NCBI RefSeq assembly: GCF_028368935.1
Contig: NZ_JAQNDK010000001.1
Location: 3,844,001 to 3,908,000, forward strand
Length of the DNA stretch: 64,000 bases
Reading direction: 5' to 3'
DNA from: Sorangium aterium
GTDB lineage: Bacteria; Myxococcota_A; Polyangia; Polyangiales; Polyangiaceae
The notes under the pieces are model-generated. The model saw only the letters and a program-made list of their open reading frames with translations, did not search any database and was not told the DNA's origin. The translations under genes and the position numbers were made by a program. Below, one piece after another: positions 8,653 to 17,551 of the stretch (the first letter of the stretch is position 1; each line of letters begins with the position of its first letter).

Positions 8653-9486
8653 ATGAGCGCGCGCTCTGTGACCACCTCGCTCCAGCTCCCTCGCCCGATC
8701 GAGGAGCTCCTCCGGCGGAGCCCCGTCCTGTTCGCGGCGGCCGCCGCCCACGTCGCGCTGCTCGTCTTGCTGCTCGCCGTCGCCCCGCTCGACGCGCGCC
8801 TCGTGATGGGGGTGAACCCGTGGATCAAGCCGGCCAAATTCGCCGCCTCGATCGCCATCTACCTCCTGACGATCAACTGGCTCGTCGGCGATGTCGCGCT
8901 CCCGCCGAGGGGCCGCAGGGCGGTCGTCTGGGGCACGGTGGCGCTGGTGAGCTTCGAGATGATCGCGATCACCGCGCAGGCGGCGCGGGGCGTGGCGTCG
9001 CATTTCAATCAATCGACGCTGTTCGACGGCGCGGTGTTCGCGCTCATGGGCATCGCCATCCTCGTGAACACGGCGCTCGCGGCGTACCTCGCGTACAGGT
9101 TCTGGGCGGCGCGACCTCCGCTGCCGGCTCCCTACCTCTGGGGCATCCGGCTGGGTCTCCTCCTGTTCCTGCTGGCCTGCGCGGAAGGCGGCGTCATGTC
9201 GGCGCACAACGCGCACGGCGTCGGCGTCGCCGACGGCGGGCCCGGGCTCCCCGTCGTCAACTGGAGCACCCGAGGAGGCGACCTGCGCATAGCGCACTTC
9301 TTCGGGATGCACGCGCTGCAGGCCGTCCCGCTGGTCGGGTACTGGCTGTCGGCGCGGGCCTCGGGGTCGGCGCCGCGCACGCGGCGGGCGGTGCGATGGG
9401 TCATCGCGTTCGGCGTCGCCTACGGCGCCGTCGCGCTGGCGCTCTTCCTGACAGCCCTCGCAGGGCGACCGCTGATTCGAATGTAG
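8653..9486 (+). CDS. Polytopic membrane protein of unknown function
   Basis: The protein has 277 residues with about seven transmembrane segments, starting with LFAAAAAHVALLVLLLAVA near residue 27. Recognisable polar blocks between them are NPWIKPAKFAASIAIYLLTI, ARGVASHFNQSTLFDGAVFA and RIAHFFGMHALQAVPLVGY; the His residues in SHFN and HFFGMHALQ lie close to membrane edges and could bind a metal or haem. I do not recognise a named family. It starts one base after the ABA4-like gene with an overlapping GAGG site, so the two are co-transcribed and probably induced together when the TetR repressor is released. Confidence 0.72.
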   Translation: MSARSVTTSLQLPRPIEELLRRSPVLFAAAAAHVALLVLLLAVAPLDARLVMGVNPWIKPAKFAASIAIYLLTINWLVGDVALPPRGRRAVVWGTVALVSFEMIAITAQAARGVASHFNQSTLFDGAVFALMGIAILVNTALAAYLAYRFWAARPPLPAPYLWGIRLGLLLFLLACAEGGVMSAHNAHGVGVADGGPGLPVVNWSTRGGDLRIAHFFGMHALQAVPLVGYWLSARASGSAPRTRRAVRWVIAFGVAYGAVALALFLTALAGRPLIRM

Positions 9487-9728
9487 CGCGCCACGAGGAC
9501 GGCGGTCCTGCGCTAGGCGAGCCCGCGCGGACCACCGACGATGGCGCGTGACAATGGGCGCGAGCAGGGAGTCGTCAAGCCCATGACCCCGCCTGCGACG
9601 AATCCGTCGCGTCGTCGTCACCGACGGACAACAACAAGCAGGCGCCACGCCACACAACTGACACAAATTCCGTCTAGGCTCTCCAGCGCGTCTGCGCCTG
9701 CCGCTGTTTCCCACCCGTGAGGCTCGCC

Positions 9729-12146
9729 ATGCCTGACAATTTCGTCGTCCAATCAAGCGCCCTGCCCTCTTCCACCAAGCTCGTAGCTTTCCACGGCACC
9801 GAGGGTATTTCGAAGCCCTATCGCTTCGAGCTCTACCTGGTGATGACGAACGACGCCGGCCAGAGCTTTGATATGGCCGCGGCCGTGGGGCAGCCGGTGA
9901 GCATCTCCCTGGAGCGGAGCGACGGCGGCGAGCCCTTCCTTCGAAGCGGCGTCCTCGGCAGCATCGAGCTCATCAACGAGTTCGTCGGTCGGTCCGTCTT
10001 CCGGGCCACCATGGTCCCGCGCCTCGCCTTGCTCGCCATGTCGTTTCACAGCCGCGTCTTCACCGTGCAGGCCATCCCGGCGATCATTCAAGCCGTCCTT
10101 CAAAAGGGCGGCGTCACGGACTGCGCCCTCCAGCTCCAGGGCTCCTACAACCCCGAGGAGCATATCTGTCAGTACCGCGAGACCGATTATGCCTTCATCG
10201 CCCGGTGGATGGAGCGCGAAGGCATCTATTACTACTTCGAGCATGGGGAGGGCGGCGAGACGCTGGTGCTTGTCGATAACAAGTCTGCCCATCAGCCCCA
10301 TGGCGGCAAGCCCATTCGCTATTTCCCGCAACCGGGCGGCGCCAACACCGCGAAGGACACCTTCCACGCCTTCACCTGCCGGCATGAGGCCATGCCCGGC
10401 ACGGTCCGCCTCAAGGACTACAACTACGCCACGCCGGCCGTACCGGTCACCGGGCAGGCGTCGGTCAGCCCGAGCGGCGTTGGCGAGGTCAGCGTGTTCG
10501 GCGCGCGGTTCTTCTCGTCGGGCGACGGGGCGCGGCTGGCGCGGATCAAGGCCGAGAGCCTCTCCGCGACCGGCGTCGTGTACCAGGCGATGGGCAAGGC
10601 AGCGACGGTGGTCCCCGGGTTTACCTTCGAGATCGAGGACCACCCGCGGGCCGCGTTCAACACGAAGTACCTGGCCATCGAGGTCGAGCACTGGTCCAAC
10701 CAGGCCCCGGACATGCCCGAGCTCCGCGACTTCACGACGTGGACCGAGAACTACCGCATGGAGGCCAAGGCCATCCCCACGACGACGCAGTTCCGCGCGC
10801 CGCAGGTCACCGAGTGGCCGCGCATCTACGGCACCGAGATCGCCATCGTCGAGGGCGCGGCGGTCAGCGAGTACGCGCAGATCGACAGCCAGGGTCGCTA
10901 CCGGATCAAGTTCCTCTTCGACGAGAGCGACCTGAGCGGGGGGAAGGCGTCGACCTGGGTCCGGATGCTCCAGCCCCACGGCGGCGGCATCGAGGGCTTC
11001 CACTTCCCGCTGCGCGCAGGCGTCGAGGTCATGTGCGCCTTCGAGGGGGGCGATCCCGACCGGCCGGCCATCGTCGGCGTCGCGCCCAACGCGCTGACGC
11101 CGAGCCCGGTCACGTCGGGGAACAACACGCGGAACGTGATCCAGACGGGCGGGAGGAACCGGCTCGAGCTCGAAGACCAGGCCGGGCAAGAGCGGGTCAC
11201 GCTGTCGACGCCCTATGACAACACCTACCTCCGGATGGGGGCGCCCAACGGCGGCGCCTCGTACGAGGTCAAGTCGCAAGGGCACGCTTATGTGTGGATC
11301 GGAGGCAGCTCCGAGAACATCGTGACTGGCAACCGAACGGCGATCACCGTGGGCATCTCCGAGAGCGTGATCGGGGGCTTCAGCTTGAGCGCCGTCGGAG
11401 GATACGCCGGGAGCTTCATCGCTGGATACTCACAGAACGTGATCTTGGGCTATCGCCACACGACCATCCTCGGCAATGAAAAGACGATCCTCCGGGGCAA
11501 CCGGAAGACCAACATCACGAGGAATCGGAGCACGAAGATCGGGGGCGACGACACGTTCACGCTCGTGGGCGATCGCCTCGCCACCATCAGGGGCAACAGC
11601 AGCTTGCGCATCATGGGGAGGCGCAACACCCAGATCAGAGGCAAGGACGAGAGCACCTTCTTCAACGGGCGAGAGACGACGGTCTTCGTATCGAACAAAA
11701 CGACGATCAACGGCACCAGCGAGACCGATGTCAACGGGACCCGACGCACAGACGTCCGCGGCCATGCCACCGGCAACTTTTACGCGGGGCGAACGACCAC
11801 CGTTCACGCGGGGGGGAGCACGAAGACGATCAGAGGCGGGAACACCGCCAAGATCTATGGCCCCAGAAAAACCACGGTCTATGGACCGAGCTCGAGCACC
11901 ATCAATGGCCCCGCCGAAAGCAAGATAACAGGCCTCTACACGACCAAGATCGGGTCGCGCGTCGAGGTCATCAACGGAACGAAATACGAGAACATCAAGG
12001 GGCTAGCGTTCAAACGCGCCCCCTTGGAGATAAAGAAACTGAACGCAGCAGAAATCTCGGCAAAGGGCTACAAGGCCTCGGCCGAGATATTGACGATCAA
12101 AGCTCGACTCGGCCTCTCGAACGCGGACTTGCACATCCTGAAGTAA
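9729..12146 (+). CDS. vgrG: Type VI secretion spike protein VgrG with long repetitive C-terminal tail
   Basis: The protein has 805 residues. Residues 1-~450 are the phage gp27/gp5-like core: LVAFHGTEGISKPYRFELYL at the start, QYRETDYAFIARWMEREGIY near 150, and the gp5 OB-fold with GRYRIKFLFDE and WVRMLQPHGGG near 395-420, then VEVMCAFEGGDPDRPAIVG. After about residue 470 the protein is a long series of short Thr/Gly/Arg repeats (TTILGNEKTILRG, TKTIRGGN, KTTVYGPSSSTINGP), which should form an extended triple beta-helix needle. VgrG trimers cap the T6SS tube and carry effectors outward. GAGG (9719-9722) sets the ATG at 9729 rather than GTG 9717. It heads a six-gene delivery cassette; no structural T6SS genes are in the window. 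Confidence 0.93.
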   Translation: MPDNFVVQSSALPSSTKLVAFHGTEGISKPYRFELYLVMTNDAGQSFDMAAAVGQPVSISLERSDGGEPFLRSGVLGSIELINEFVGRSVFRATMVPRLALLAMSFHSRVFTVQAIPAIIQAVLQKGGVTDCALQLQGSYNPEEHICQYRETDYAFIARWMEREGIYYYFEHGEGGETLVLVDNKSAHQPHGGKPIRYFPQPGGANTAKDTFHAFTCRHEAMPGTVRLKDYNYATPAVPVTGQASVSPSGVGEVSVFGARFFSSGDGARLARIKAESLSATGVVYQAMGKAATVVPGFTFEIEDHPRAAFNTKYLAIEVEHWSNQAPDMPELRDFTTWTENYRMEAKAIPTTTQFRAPQVTEWPRIYGTEIAIVEGAAVSEYAQIDSQGRYRIKFLFDESDLSGGKASTWVRMLQPHGGGIEGFHFPLRAGVEVMCAFEGGDPDRPAIVGVAPNALTPSPVTSGNNTRNVIQTGGRNRLELEDQAGQERVTLSTPYDNTYLRMGAPNGGASYEVKSQGHAYVWIGGSSENIVTGNRTAITVGISESVIGGFSLSAVGGYAGSFIAGYSQNVILGYRHTTILGNEKTILRGNRKTNITRNRSTKIGGDDTFTLVGDRLATIRGNSSLRIMGRRNTQIRGKDESTFFNGRETTVFVSNKTTINGTSETDVNGTRRTDVRGHATGNFYAGRTTTVHAGGSTKTIRGGNTAKIYGPRKTTVYGPSSSTINGPAESKITGLYTTKIGSRVEVINGTKYENIKGLAFKRAPLEIKKLNAAEISAKGYKASAEILTIKARLGLSNADLHILK

Positions 12147-12228
12147 TCCACCCACCGAGTGTGGAACAGGCTCGCGCCCGGCGCTGAGCCGAACGATCCA
12201 TCGAGCCCGCTACCCTGGAGTCCGTCGG

Positions 12229-15200
12229 ATGAAAATCGTCAAGCCCATGCGCCTCGGGGTGGTGCCGAGGGTCTTCATGCACCAGCGCACCCCGCACCTC
12301 GTGGTCACCACCTTCGTCGGCTTCTCCTACGACCGGCCGGCCCGGCTGCTCTATGAGCCCACGGTCTGGAAGATCGCCATGGAGGAGCTCGGCGAGGACG
12401 GCCTCCTCGACGAGTTCAACCCCAAGACCCGGGGCGAGCTCCTCGTCACGGGCCGCTGCTATCCGCCGGGGCGCGCCGCCCGCCCCGCGAGCTCGGTCCG
12501 CGTCCAGCTCGGGCCCATCAACAAGAGCCTCTACGTCATCGGCGACCGGACGTGGGGGATGCTCGGCATGTCGGATCCGACGCCCTTCACCGAGATGCCC
12601 GTCACCTGGCGAAACGCCTTTGGCGGGAAGGATTTTGCCAGGAACCCGCTGGGCAAAGGCCACGGCGACAAGAGCGCGGCGCTCCCCAACATCGAGTCGC
12701 CCAAGCACCTCATCCACGCGCGCAGCGACTGCCCTACGCCCGCCGGCCTCGACGGCTACGACCTGACGTGGCCCCAGCGGTTCTCCAAGATCGGCACCTA
12801 CGACGCGGCGTGGCGCGACGAGTGCTTCCCTGGTTTTGCGCGGGATCTGGACCCGACGCTGTTCAACATGGCTCCGGAAGACCAGCAGATCGACGGGTTC
12901 TTCAGGGGCGACGAGACCTTCGTGGTCGAGAACATGCACCCCGACAAGCCTCGGATCGAAGGCTCCCTTCCCGGGGTCGTGAGTCGATGCTTCGTCTGCC
13001 TCAAGACGAGCGACGGCGTGGAGATCCACGAGCCCGCGATGAAGCTCGACACGGTGCGTCTGTTCCCGCACCGCGAGCGGGGGGTCGTCCTCTTCCGCGG
13101 CGGCATCGAGATCTCCGAGGACGACGCAGACGACGTGGTGGCGGTGCTGGTTGCCTGCGAAGCCATGGGCGCCCCCAGGCCCGCCGCGTATTACCACGAC
13201 TACCTCATCCCCCGGCTTGGCCTTGAGAGCAAAGAACTCCCGGATGACCAGGACGACACGCTCATGCCCGAGCCCGAAGATCCGGAGGCGCCGCCGCTGC
13301 CCGATGACACGCTCTCCGGGCTCGCGTCAAAGCTCAGGCGAGAAGGGTTTCTGGGAGGCACTCCGGCTCGATCCGTCAAGCGCGCGGCTGCAGCCGCGGC
13401 CGGCGCCGGCGTCGTCACCGCCGGTGTCCACGGAGCGAGAGCAGCGGAGGGCCTCGACGTCGAAGCGGCCGAGGCCGAGCTCGAGAGGGACCCCGACCTC
13501 GAGGCGACCGAGGCCGAGCTCGCCGAGATGGGGATCGACCCCGGGCACCTCGCCGCCTCAGCCGACGCGGAAGGGGCGGAGTTAGCCACGGACTTCCCGG
13601 AGGGCACGGAGGAAGAAGAGAGCCCTGCATGGTCCCAGGCTGACACGGGGCTGAGCCACGAGGCAGACCCGGAGCCACTCGCGTTTGCGGCCCCGACGAT
13701 GACCCCCGCCCTGGAGGACGACCCCGAGGAGGCCGAGGCGCTTCGCGCGCAGGAAGCGCTCATGGAGTGGGGCAAGAAGCAGCTGCGAGACCGTGGCATC
13801 GATCCAGAGGCGCACCTCGCCCAGGAAGAGCCCTCCGACGACCTTGCGTCCCTCGATGACTCGGAAGAATCCGAAGAGACCGTGGTCCGCTTGGTCGAGG
13901 GTCGGCTCAGCAGCGGGCTGACCGCGCACGGGGTCGACGTCGGCGCGTTGCTGGCGAGGACGCGTCAGAACGCCGCCGACGGTCCGAGCGAGCTCAGGAT
14001 ATCGGAGGTCCGCGAGCGCGTGCGGCAGTCGCTGACGAGCGAGGGCTTCACGCCGGAGAAGAGCGAAGAGCTGGTGTCGTCGCTGGATTGGCAAGCGTTC
14101 GAGGACGAGACCCAGGCCGCCGCTGACGAGGACCTCGACGACACATTCCACCTCCCCGACGAGGCGCCCGAGGCTGCCCACGCGCCGCCAGAGGACGAGG
14201 CCTGGGGCGGTGAGCCTACGGACGACGAGGGCTTCGCGTCTGCGGAGGATCTGGACGACAGGGCTTCGTCTTTCGCCGAGCTGGGCGAAGACGGGCCTCG
14301 GCTCGCGCACCTCCTGGCGGCCTCCGCGCCCCTCGACAGCGAAGAGTCCCTGCAGCTTCGCCGCGAAGTGGAGGCCGGGCACAAGGAGGGGCGGAGCTTC
14401 GCGGGGTGCGACCTCACGGGCGCCGATCTCTCTCACCTCAACCTCGAGGGGATCGACCTCGAGGGCGCCATGCTCGAGTCGGCCTTTCTCACCGGGAGCA
14501 TCTTGCGAAGAGCGAAGCTCACCGGAGCCGTCCTGGCGCGAGCCAACCTGGAGGCCGCGGATCTCTCGGAGGCCAAGCTCAACGGAGCCAATTTCGGTTC
14601 GGCGTGCCTGCGGGACGTGAAGGCAGGTGGAGGCGTCGATTTCGGCGAGGCCGTGCTCGTCAAGGCGGACCTCTGGGGAGCGGATCTGTCCGGCGCCAAC
14701 CTCTCGCGCGCCGACCTCTCCGAGGCCAATTTCTGCGACACCAACCTGGAGAACGCCGTCGCGGAAGAGGCGATGTTCCAGCAGGTGGACCTCACGGGAG
14801 CGCGACTCGTGGGCGCGCGGCTCTCGGGGTGCACGTTCAACGAGGTGAACGTGACCGAGGTCGATTTCACCGGCGTCGACCTGAGCTCCGCCACCTTCAT
14901 CGCCGCCCAGGGCGACCGCGCCATCTTCCGAAACGTGATGGCAAAGGACCTCACGAGCGTGATGGGCTCGTCCTTCGCTGGCGCAGACTTCGCCGGCGCG
15001 AACCTCGCCGGCGCGAACCTGATGGGGACGAGCCTCGCCGGCAGCGACCTCTCCGACGCCGACCTGCGCGGCGCGCTGCTCAACGAGGCCGACTTGACGG
15101 AGGCGAGCCTCGATCGCGCGAACCTCGCCGAGGCCATGCTGACCCGCGCCAACCTCACCGGGGCGTCGCTCTACGCCGCTGACCTGAGGCAGAGCATCAT

Positions 15201-15336
15201 GAACCATGCGTGCGTCCAGGGGGCCAACTTCGAGAAGGCCAACCTGTTCAGCGTGTGCGCCGATCGAATGGTTGGAGATGACGACACGAGCTTTGCCGGC
15301 GCCAACCTCAAGCGACTCAGGGTAATACCGGCCTAG
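12229..15336 (+). CDS. DUF2169 T6SS adaptor fused to an acidic linker and pentapeptide repeats
   Basis: The protein has 1035 residues in three parts. Residues 1-~330 are DUF2169 (IVKPMRLGVVPRVFMHQ, VTWRNAFGGKDFARNPLGKG, LFPHRERGVVLFRGGIEI). Residues ~330-700 are a low-complexity Glu/Ala/Asp-rich linker with weak helical repeats of the type EAELERDPDLEATEAELAEM. Residues ~700-1035 are pentapeptide repeats A(D/N)LXX, for example GADLSHLNLEGIDLEGAMLE, predicting a right-handed quadrilateral beta-helix. DUF2169 proteins are regularly found between VgrG and PAAR-like genes and are thought to help load effectors; the pentapeptide part may be cargo or scaffold. It lies 82 bases after vgrG and 7 bases before the next gene. 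Confidence 0.88.
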   Translation: MKIVKPMRLGVVPRVFMHQRTPHLVVTTFVGFSYDRPARLLYEPTVWKIAMEELGEDGLLDEFNPKTRGELLVTGRCYPPGRAARPASSVRVQLGPINKSLYVIGDRTWGMLGMSDPTPFTEMPVTWRNAFGGKDFARNPLGKGHGDKSAALPNIESPKHLIHARSDCPTPAGLDGYDLTWPQRFSKIGTYDAAWRDECFPGFARDLDPTLFNMAPEDQQIDGFFRGDETFVVENMHPDKPRIEGSLPGVVSRCFVCLKTSDGVEIHEPAMKLDTVRLFPHRERGVVLFRGGIEISEDDADDVVAVLVACEAMGAPRPAAYYHDYLIPRLGLESKELPDDQDDTLMPEPEDPEAPPLPDDTLSGLASKLRREGFLGGTPARSVKRAAAAAAGAGVVTAGVHGARAAEGLDVEAAEAELERDPDLEATEAELAEMGIDPGHLAASADAEGAELATDFPEGTEEEESPAWSQADTGLSHEADPEPLAFAAPTMTPALEDDPEEAEALRAQEALMEWGKKQLRDRGIDPEAHLAQEEPSDDLASLDDSEESEETVVRLVEGRLSSGLTAHGVDVGALLARTRQNAADGPSELRISEVRERVRQSLTSEGFTPEKSEELVSSLDWQAFEDETQAAADEDLDDTFHLPDEAPEAAHAPPEDEAWGGEPTDDEGFASAEDLDDRASSFAELGEDGPRLAHLLAASAPLDSEESLQLRREVEAGHKEGRSFAGCDLTGADLSHLNLEGIDLEGAMLESAFLTGSILRRAKLTGAVLARANLEAADLSEAKLNGANFGSACLRDVKAGGGVDFGEAVLVKADLWGADLSGANLSRADLSEANFCDTNLENAVAEEAMFQQVDLTGARLVGARLSGCTFNEVNVTEVDFTGVDLSSATFIAAQGDRAIFRNVMAKDLTSVMGSSFAGADFAGANLAGANLMGTSLAGSDLSDADLRGALLNEADLTEASLDRANLAEAMLTRANLTGASLYAADLRQSIMNHACVQGANFEKANLFSVCADRMVGDDDTSFAGANLKRLRVIPA

Positions 15337-15343
15337 AGGGAGC

Positions 15344-16435
15344 ATGGACAGGGAAGCGCTGCGCAAGCTGATCGAACAAGAAGAGGTCGTTTCGGAGCTG
15401 GACTTGTCGGGCTTCGACCTGTCGGGGCTCGACCTCTCCGGCGGGATCTTCGAAGATGTCCGCTTCACCAACGCCAACCTCGCCGGCGTCAAGGTGCGCG
15501 AGGCGATCTTTCACCGCTGTGACCTCGCGGGAGCCAACCTGAAGGGGCTGGATTTTCACCTCGGCACGGCCATGGATTGCACGTTCACGGGGGCCGTGCT
15601 CGCCGACGCCTCGCTGGTTGGAGCGAACATCTCGGCCGTGGACCTCGAATCGGCCGATCTGACCGGAGCCGACCTCTCGTCGGCTACCATCGACCATGCC
15701 GAGCTCAAGAACGCCCGATTCGTCCGTGCCAACCTGACCGACGGCACCCTGTTTGGCGTCACGCTCGAGGGCACGGACTTCTCTCAGGCCAACTTGACCA
15801 GGGCTGTCTTGTTCCGTCAGGACCTGTCCCAGGCCATTCTCACGGGGACTACCCTCGTGGAAGCGATCCTGATCGAGGTAAGGATGGGGCCCAAGGACTT
15901 CCGGCGGATGGACCTCAGCAGAACGCAATTTACAAGCGCCGACCTGCAGGGTTGCGACTTTTCAGGGGCCACGCTGACGCAATGCGGCTTCAAGGGCGCC
16001 AACTTGACCGGGGCTCGACTGGACGGCGCCGTCGCCCGGCTGGCCGACTTCGTCGAAGCGACCCTGATGAACGCGAGCCTCACCCAGGCCGACCTGAGCC
16101 AAGCGCTCTTCGTCGACGCGCGCGCGGGCGCCACGAACCTCTCGGGCGCGCGGCTCGAGATGAGCGTCTGGCACCGGGCGAGGTGCCCGGGTGCCCGCTT
16201 CTGCCGGGCAGACCTGAGCCACGCAGACTTCTCCCACGCCGACGTGTCGTCCGCCGATTTCTCCGATGCGACGCTGTCGCGCGCGCGGCTGCACCGTGTG
16301 ACGGACAAGGGCACGATCTGGCCGCCGAGCAAGGCGCTGGCGCACGGAGACGACCAGGAGCTCAAGGAAGCAGAAGACTGGCAGGCCAACGTCCTTGGGA
16401 GGCCTGCCGGCAGTCAACGCCCCCCTCACTCATGA
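15344..16435 (+). CDS. Pentapeptide-repeat protein of the T6SS cassette
   Basis: The protein has 363 residues made almost entirely of pentapeptide repeats, from ELDLSGFDLSGLDLSGGIFE near residue 17 to the HADFSHADVSSADFSDATLS region near residue 300, followed by a ~50-residue charged tail. About 60 pentapeptides would form a beta-helix rod of roughly 15 coils. Some bacterial pentapeptide proteins mimic DNA and protect gyrase, but nothing here proves that. The repeats resemble the C-terminal part of the gene before it, suggesting duplication of that region into a free-standing protein. It lies 7 bases after the DUF2169 gene, and its stop overlaps the ribosome site of the next gene. Confidence 0.87.
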   Translation: MDREALRKLIEQEEVVSELDLSGFDLSGLDLSGGIFEDVRFTNANLAGVKVREAIFHRCDLAGANLKGLDFHLGTAMDCTFTGAVLADASLVGANISAVDLESADLTGADLSSATIDHAELKNARFVRANLTDGTLFGVTLEGTDFSQANLTRAVLFRQDLSQAILTGTTLVEAILIEVRMGPKDFRRMDLSRTQFTSADLQGCDFSGATLTQCGFKGANLTGARLDGAVARLADFVEATLMNASLTQADLSQALFVDARAGATNLSGARLEMSVWHRARCPGARFCRADLSHADFSHADVSSADFSDATLSRARLHRVTDKGTIWPPSKALAHGDDQELKEAEDWQANVLGRPAGSQRPPHS

Positions 16436-16442
16436 GGAAACC

Positions 16443-17093
16443 ATGCAGAGCGCAGCAAGAGCGAGACAATACCAGCGGGAAGCCTACGGCGATCACGGCG
16501 CCGTGCTCCGCATCGATGGCCCCGCGTACATCGTCGAGACCGAGCATGGCGAGATCCGCGCGAGGCGCGCGACGAGCTGCCTGCTGGAGCCTGCCACCGG
16601 AGACCTGGTGCTCCTCACCACCGTGAACGGCACGCATTACATCCTCGCCGTCCTCGAGCGAGAGGAGGGCGCGCCCTCACACCTCGTCTCCGAAGGAGAT
16701 CTACAGATTCGTTTGCGGCGCGGCTCGCTGGGCCTCTCGGCGCCCGACGGTGTACACGTGGCAGCCGGCAAGGACCTCTCGATGGCCGCGTCGACCTTCC
16801 GTGTCCAGGCCAAGGAGGGGCACGTCGCGCTGGAGCTGTTCTCGTTCCTCAGCAAGGTGGCTCGCGGCGAGGTCGACCGCGCCAAGCTGGTCGGCCGGAG
16901 CCTCGACTCGGCGCTCGAACGGCTGTCGCAGAGGGTGAAGCGCTCCTACCGCATCGTGGAAGAGGCGGACCATGTGCGCGCCGAGCGCATCGACTATGCG
17001 GCCAAGGGCAACCTCGCCATCCACAGCGAGAACGCCAAGATCACCGCGTGCCACGTCGTGAAAATCGATGCCGATCAGATCCAGGTAGGGTGA
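16443..17093 (+). CDS. DUF3540 protein of the T6SS cassette
   Basis: The protein has 216 residues. After a 20-residue basic start it shows a small beta-barrel (AVLRIDGPAYIVETEHGEIR, CLLEPATGDLVLLT, HYILAVLE), then LQIRLRRGSLGLSAPDGVHV and a helical segment (SFLSKVARGEVDRAKLVGRS). This is the pattern of DUF3540, a family seen next to DUF2169 and DUF4150 genes in T6SS effector clusters; its exact role is unknown, with adaptor or chaperone the usual guess. GAGG (16434-16437) precedes ATG 16443 by 5 bases, which decides this start over the longer open frame from 16395. It is followed by the PAAR-like gene after 6 bases. Confidence 0.8.
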   Translation: MQSAARARQYQREAYGDHGAVLRIDGPAYIVETEHGEIRARRATSCLLEPATGDLVLLTTVNGTHYILAVLEREEGAPSHLVSEGDLQIRLRRGSLGLSAPDGVHVAAGKDLSMAASTFRVQAKEGHVALELFSFLSKVARGEVDRAKLVGRSLDSALERLSQRVKRSYRIVEEADHVRAERIDYAAKGNLAIHSENAKITACHVVKIDADQIQVG

Positions 17094-17099
17094 CCGAAC

Positions 17100-17483
17100 A
17101 TGTTTGCAATCACGTCGAGCGGTGGAATGGACTTTGGCATGCCGGATGTCTGCCGTCTTCCGACGATGGTCCCCGTCCCATTTCCAAACTTTGCAGCGAA
17201 GCCCATGGGGACGTCCCCCGCGTACAAAGTGCGCATCGGGGTCGCTCCCGCCCATACCGTGACAACCACCATTCCGCTCACCTCCGGCGACAACCCTGGG
17301 CTCCTTGGTGGCGTGATCTCGGGCCGCAACATGGGCCCCGCGAGGCGTCTCCGATTCTCTCGCAACACGTTGTGGCAGGGAAAACCGGCGGTGGTGCTCT
17401 CCGCCAACGGCTTTGGGAACCAGATCAACACGAACTCGACGACCATTGTCCCGAGCCAGATCAAGGTCCTGGTTCTCAAGTGA
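17100..17483 (+). CDS. PAAR-like DUF4150 protein
   Basis: The protein has 127 residues. The sequence MFAITSSGGMDFGMPDVCRL continues with PTMVPVPFPNFA and, later, GDNPGLLGGVISGRNMGPAR and NTLWQGKPAVVLSANGFGNQ: the DUF4150/PAAR-like domain, a small beta-rich cone that sharpens the VgrG tip and attaches effectors. Unlike many members it carries no C-terminal toxin extension; the protein ends soon after the fold (SQIKVLVLK). It begins 6 bases after the DUF3540 gene. Together with VgrG, DUF2169 and DUF3540 it completes a spike-loading set. Confidence 0.87.
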   Translation: MFAITSSGGMDFGMPDVCRLPTMVPVPFPNFAAKPMGTSPAYKVRIGVAPAHTVTTTIPLTSGDNPGLLGGVISGRNMGPARRLRFSRNTLWQGKPAVVLSANGFGNQINTNSTTIVPSQIKVLVLK

Positions 17484-17551
17484 CGTCCGCTCGGTCTTCC
17501 GCGAGAGCGCCCCGAGAGCCCGCCCTGTTCTGACCCCTGAGGGACACCCAC

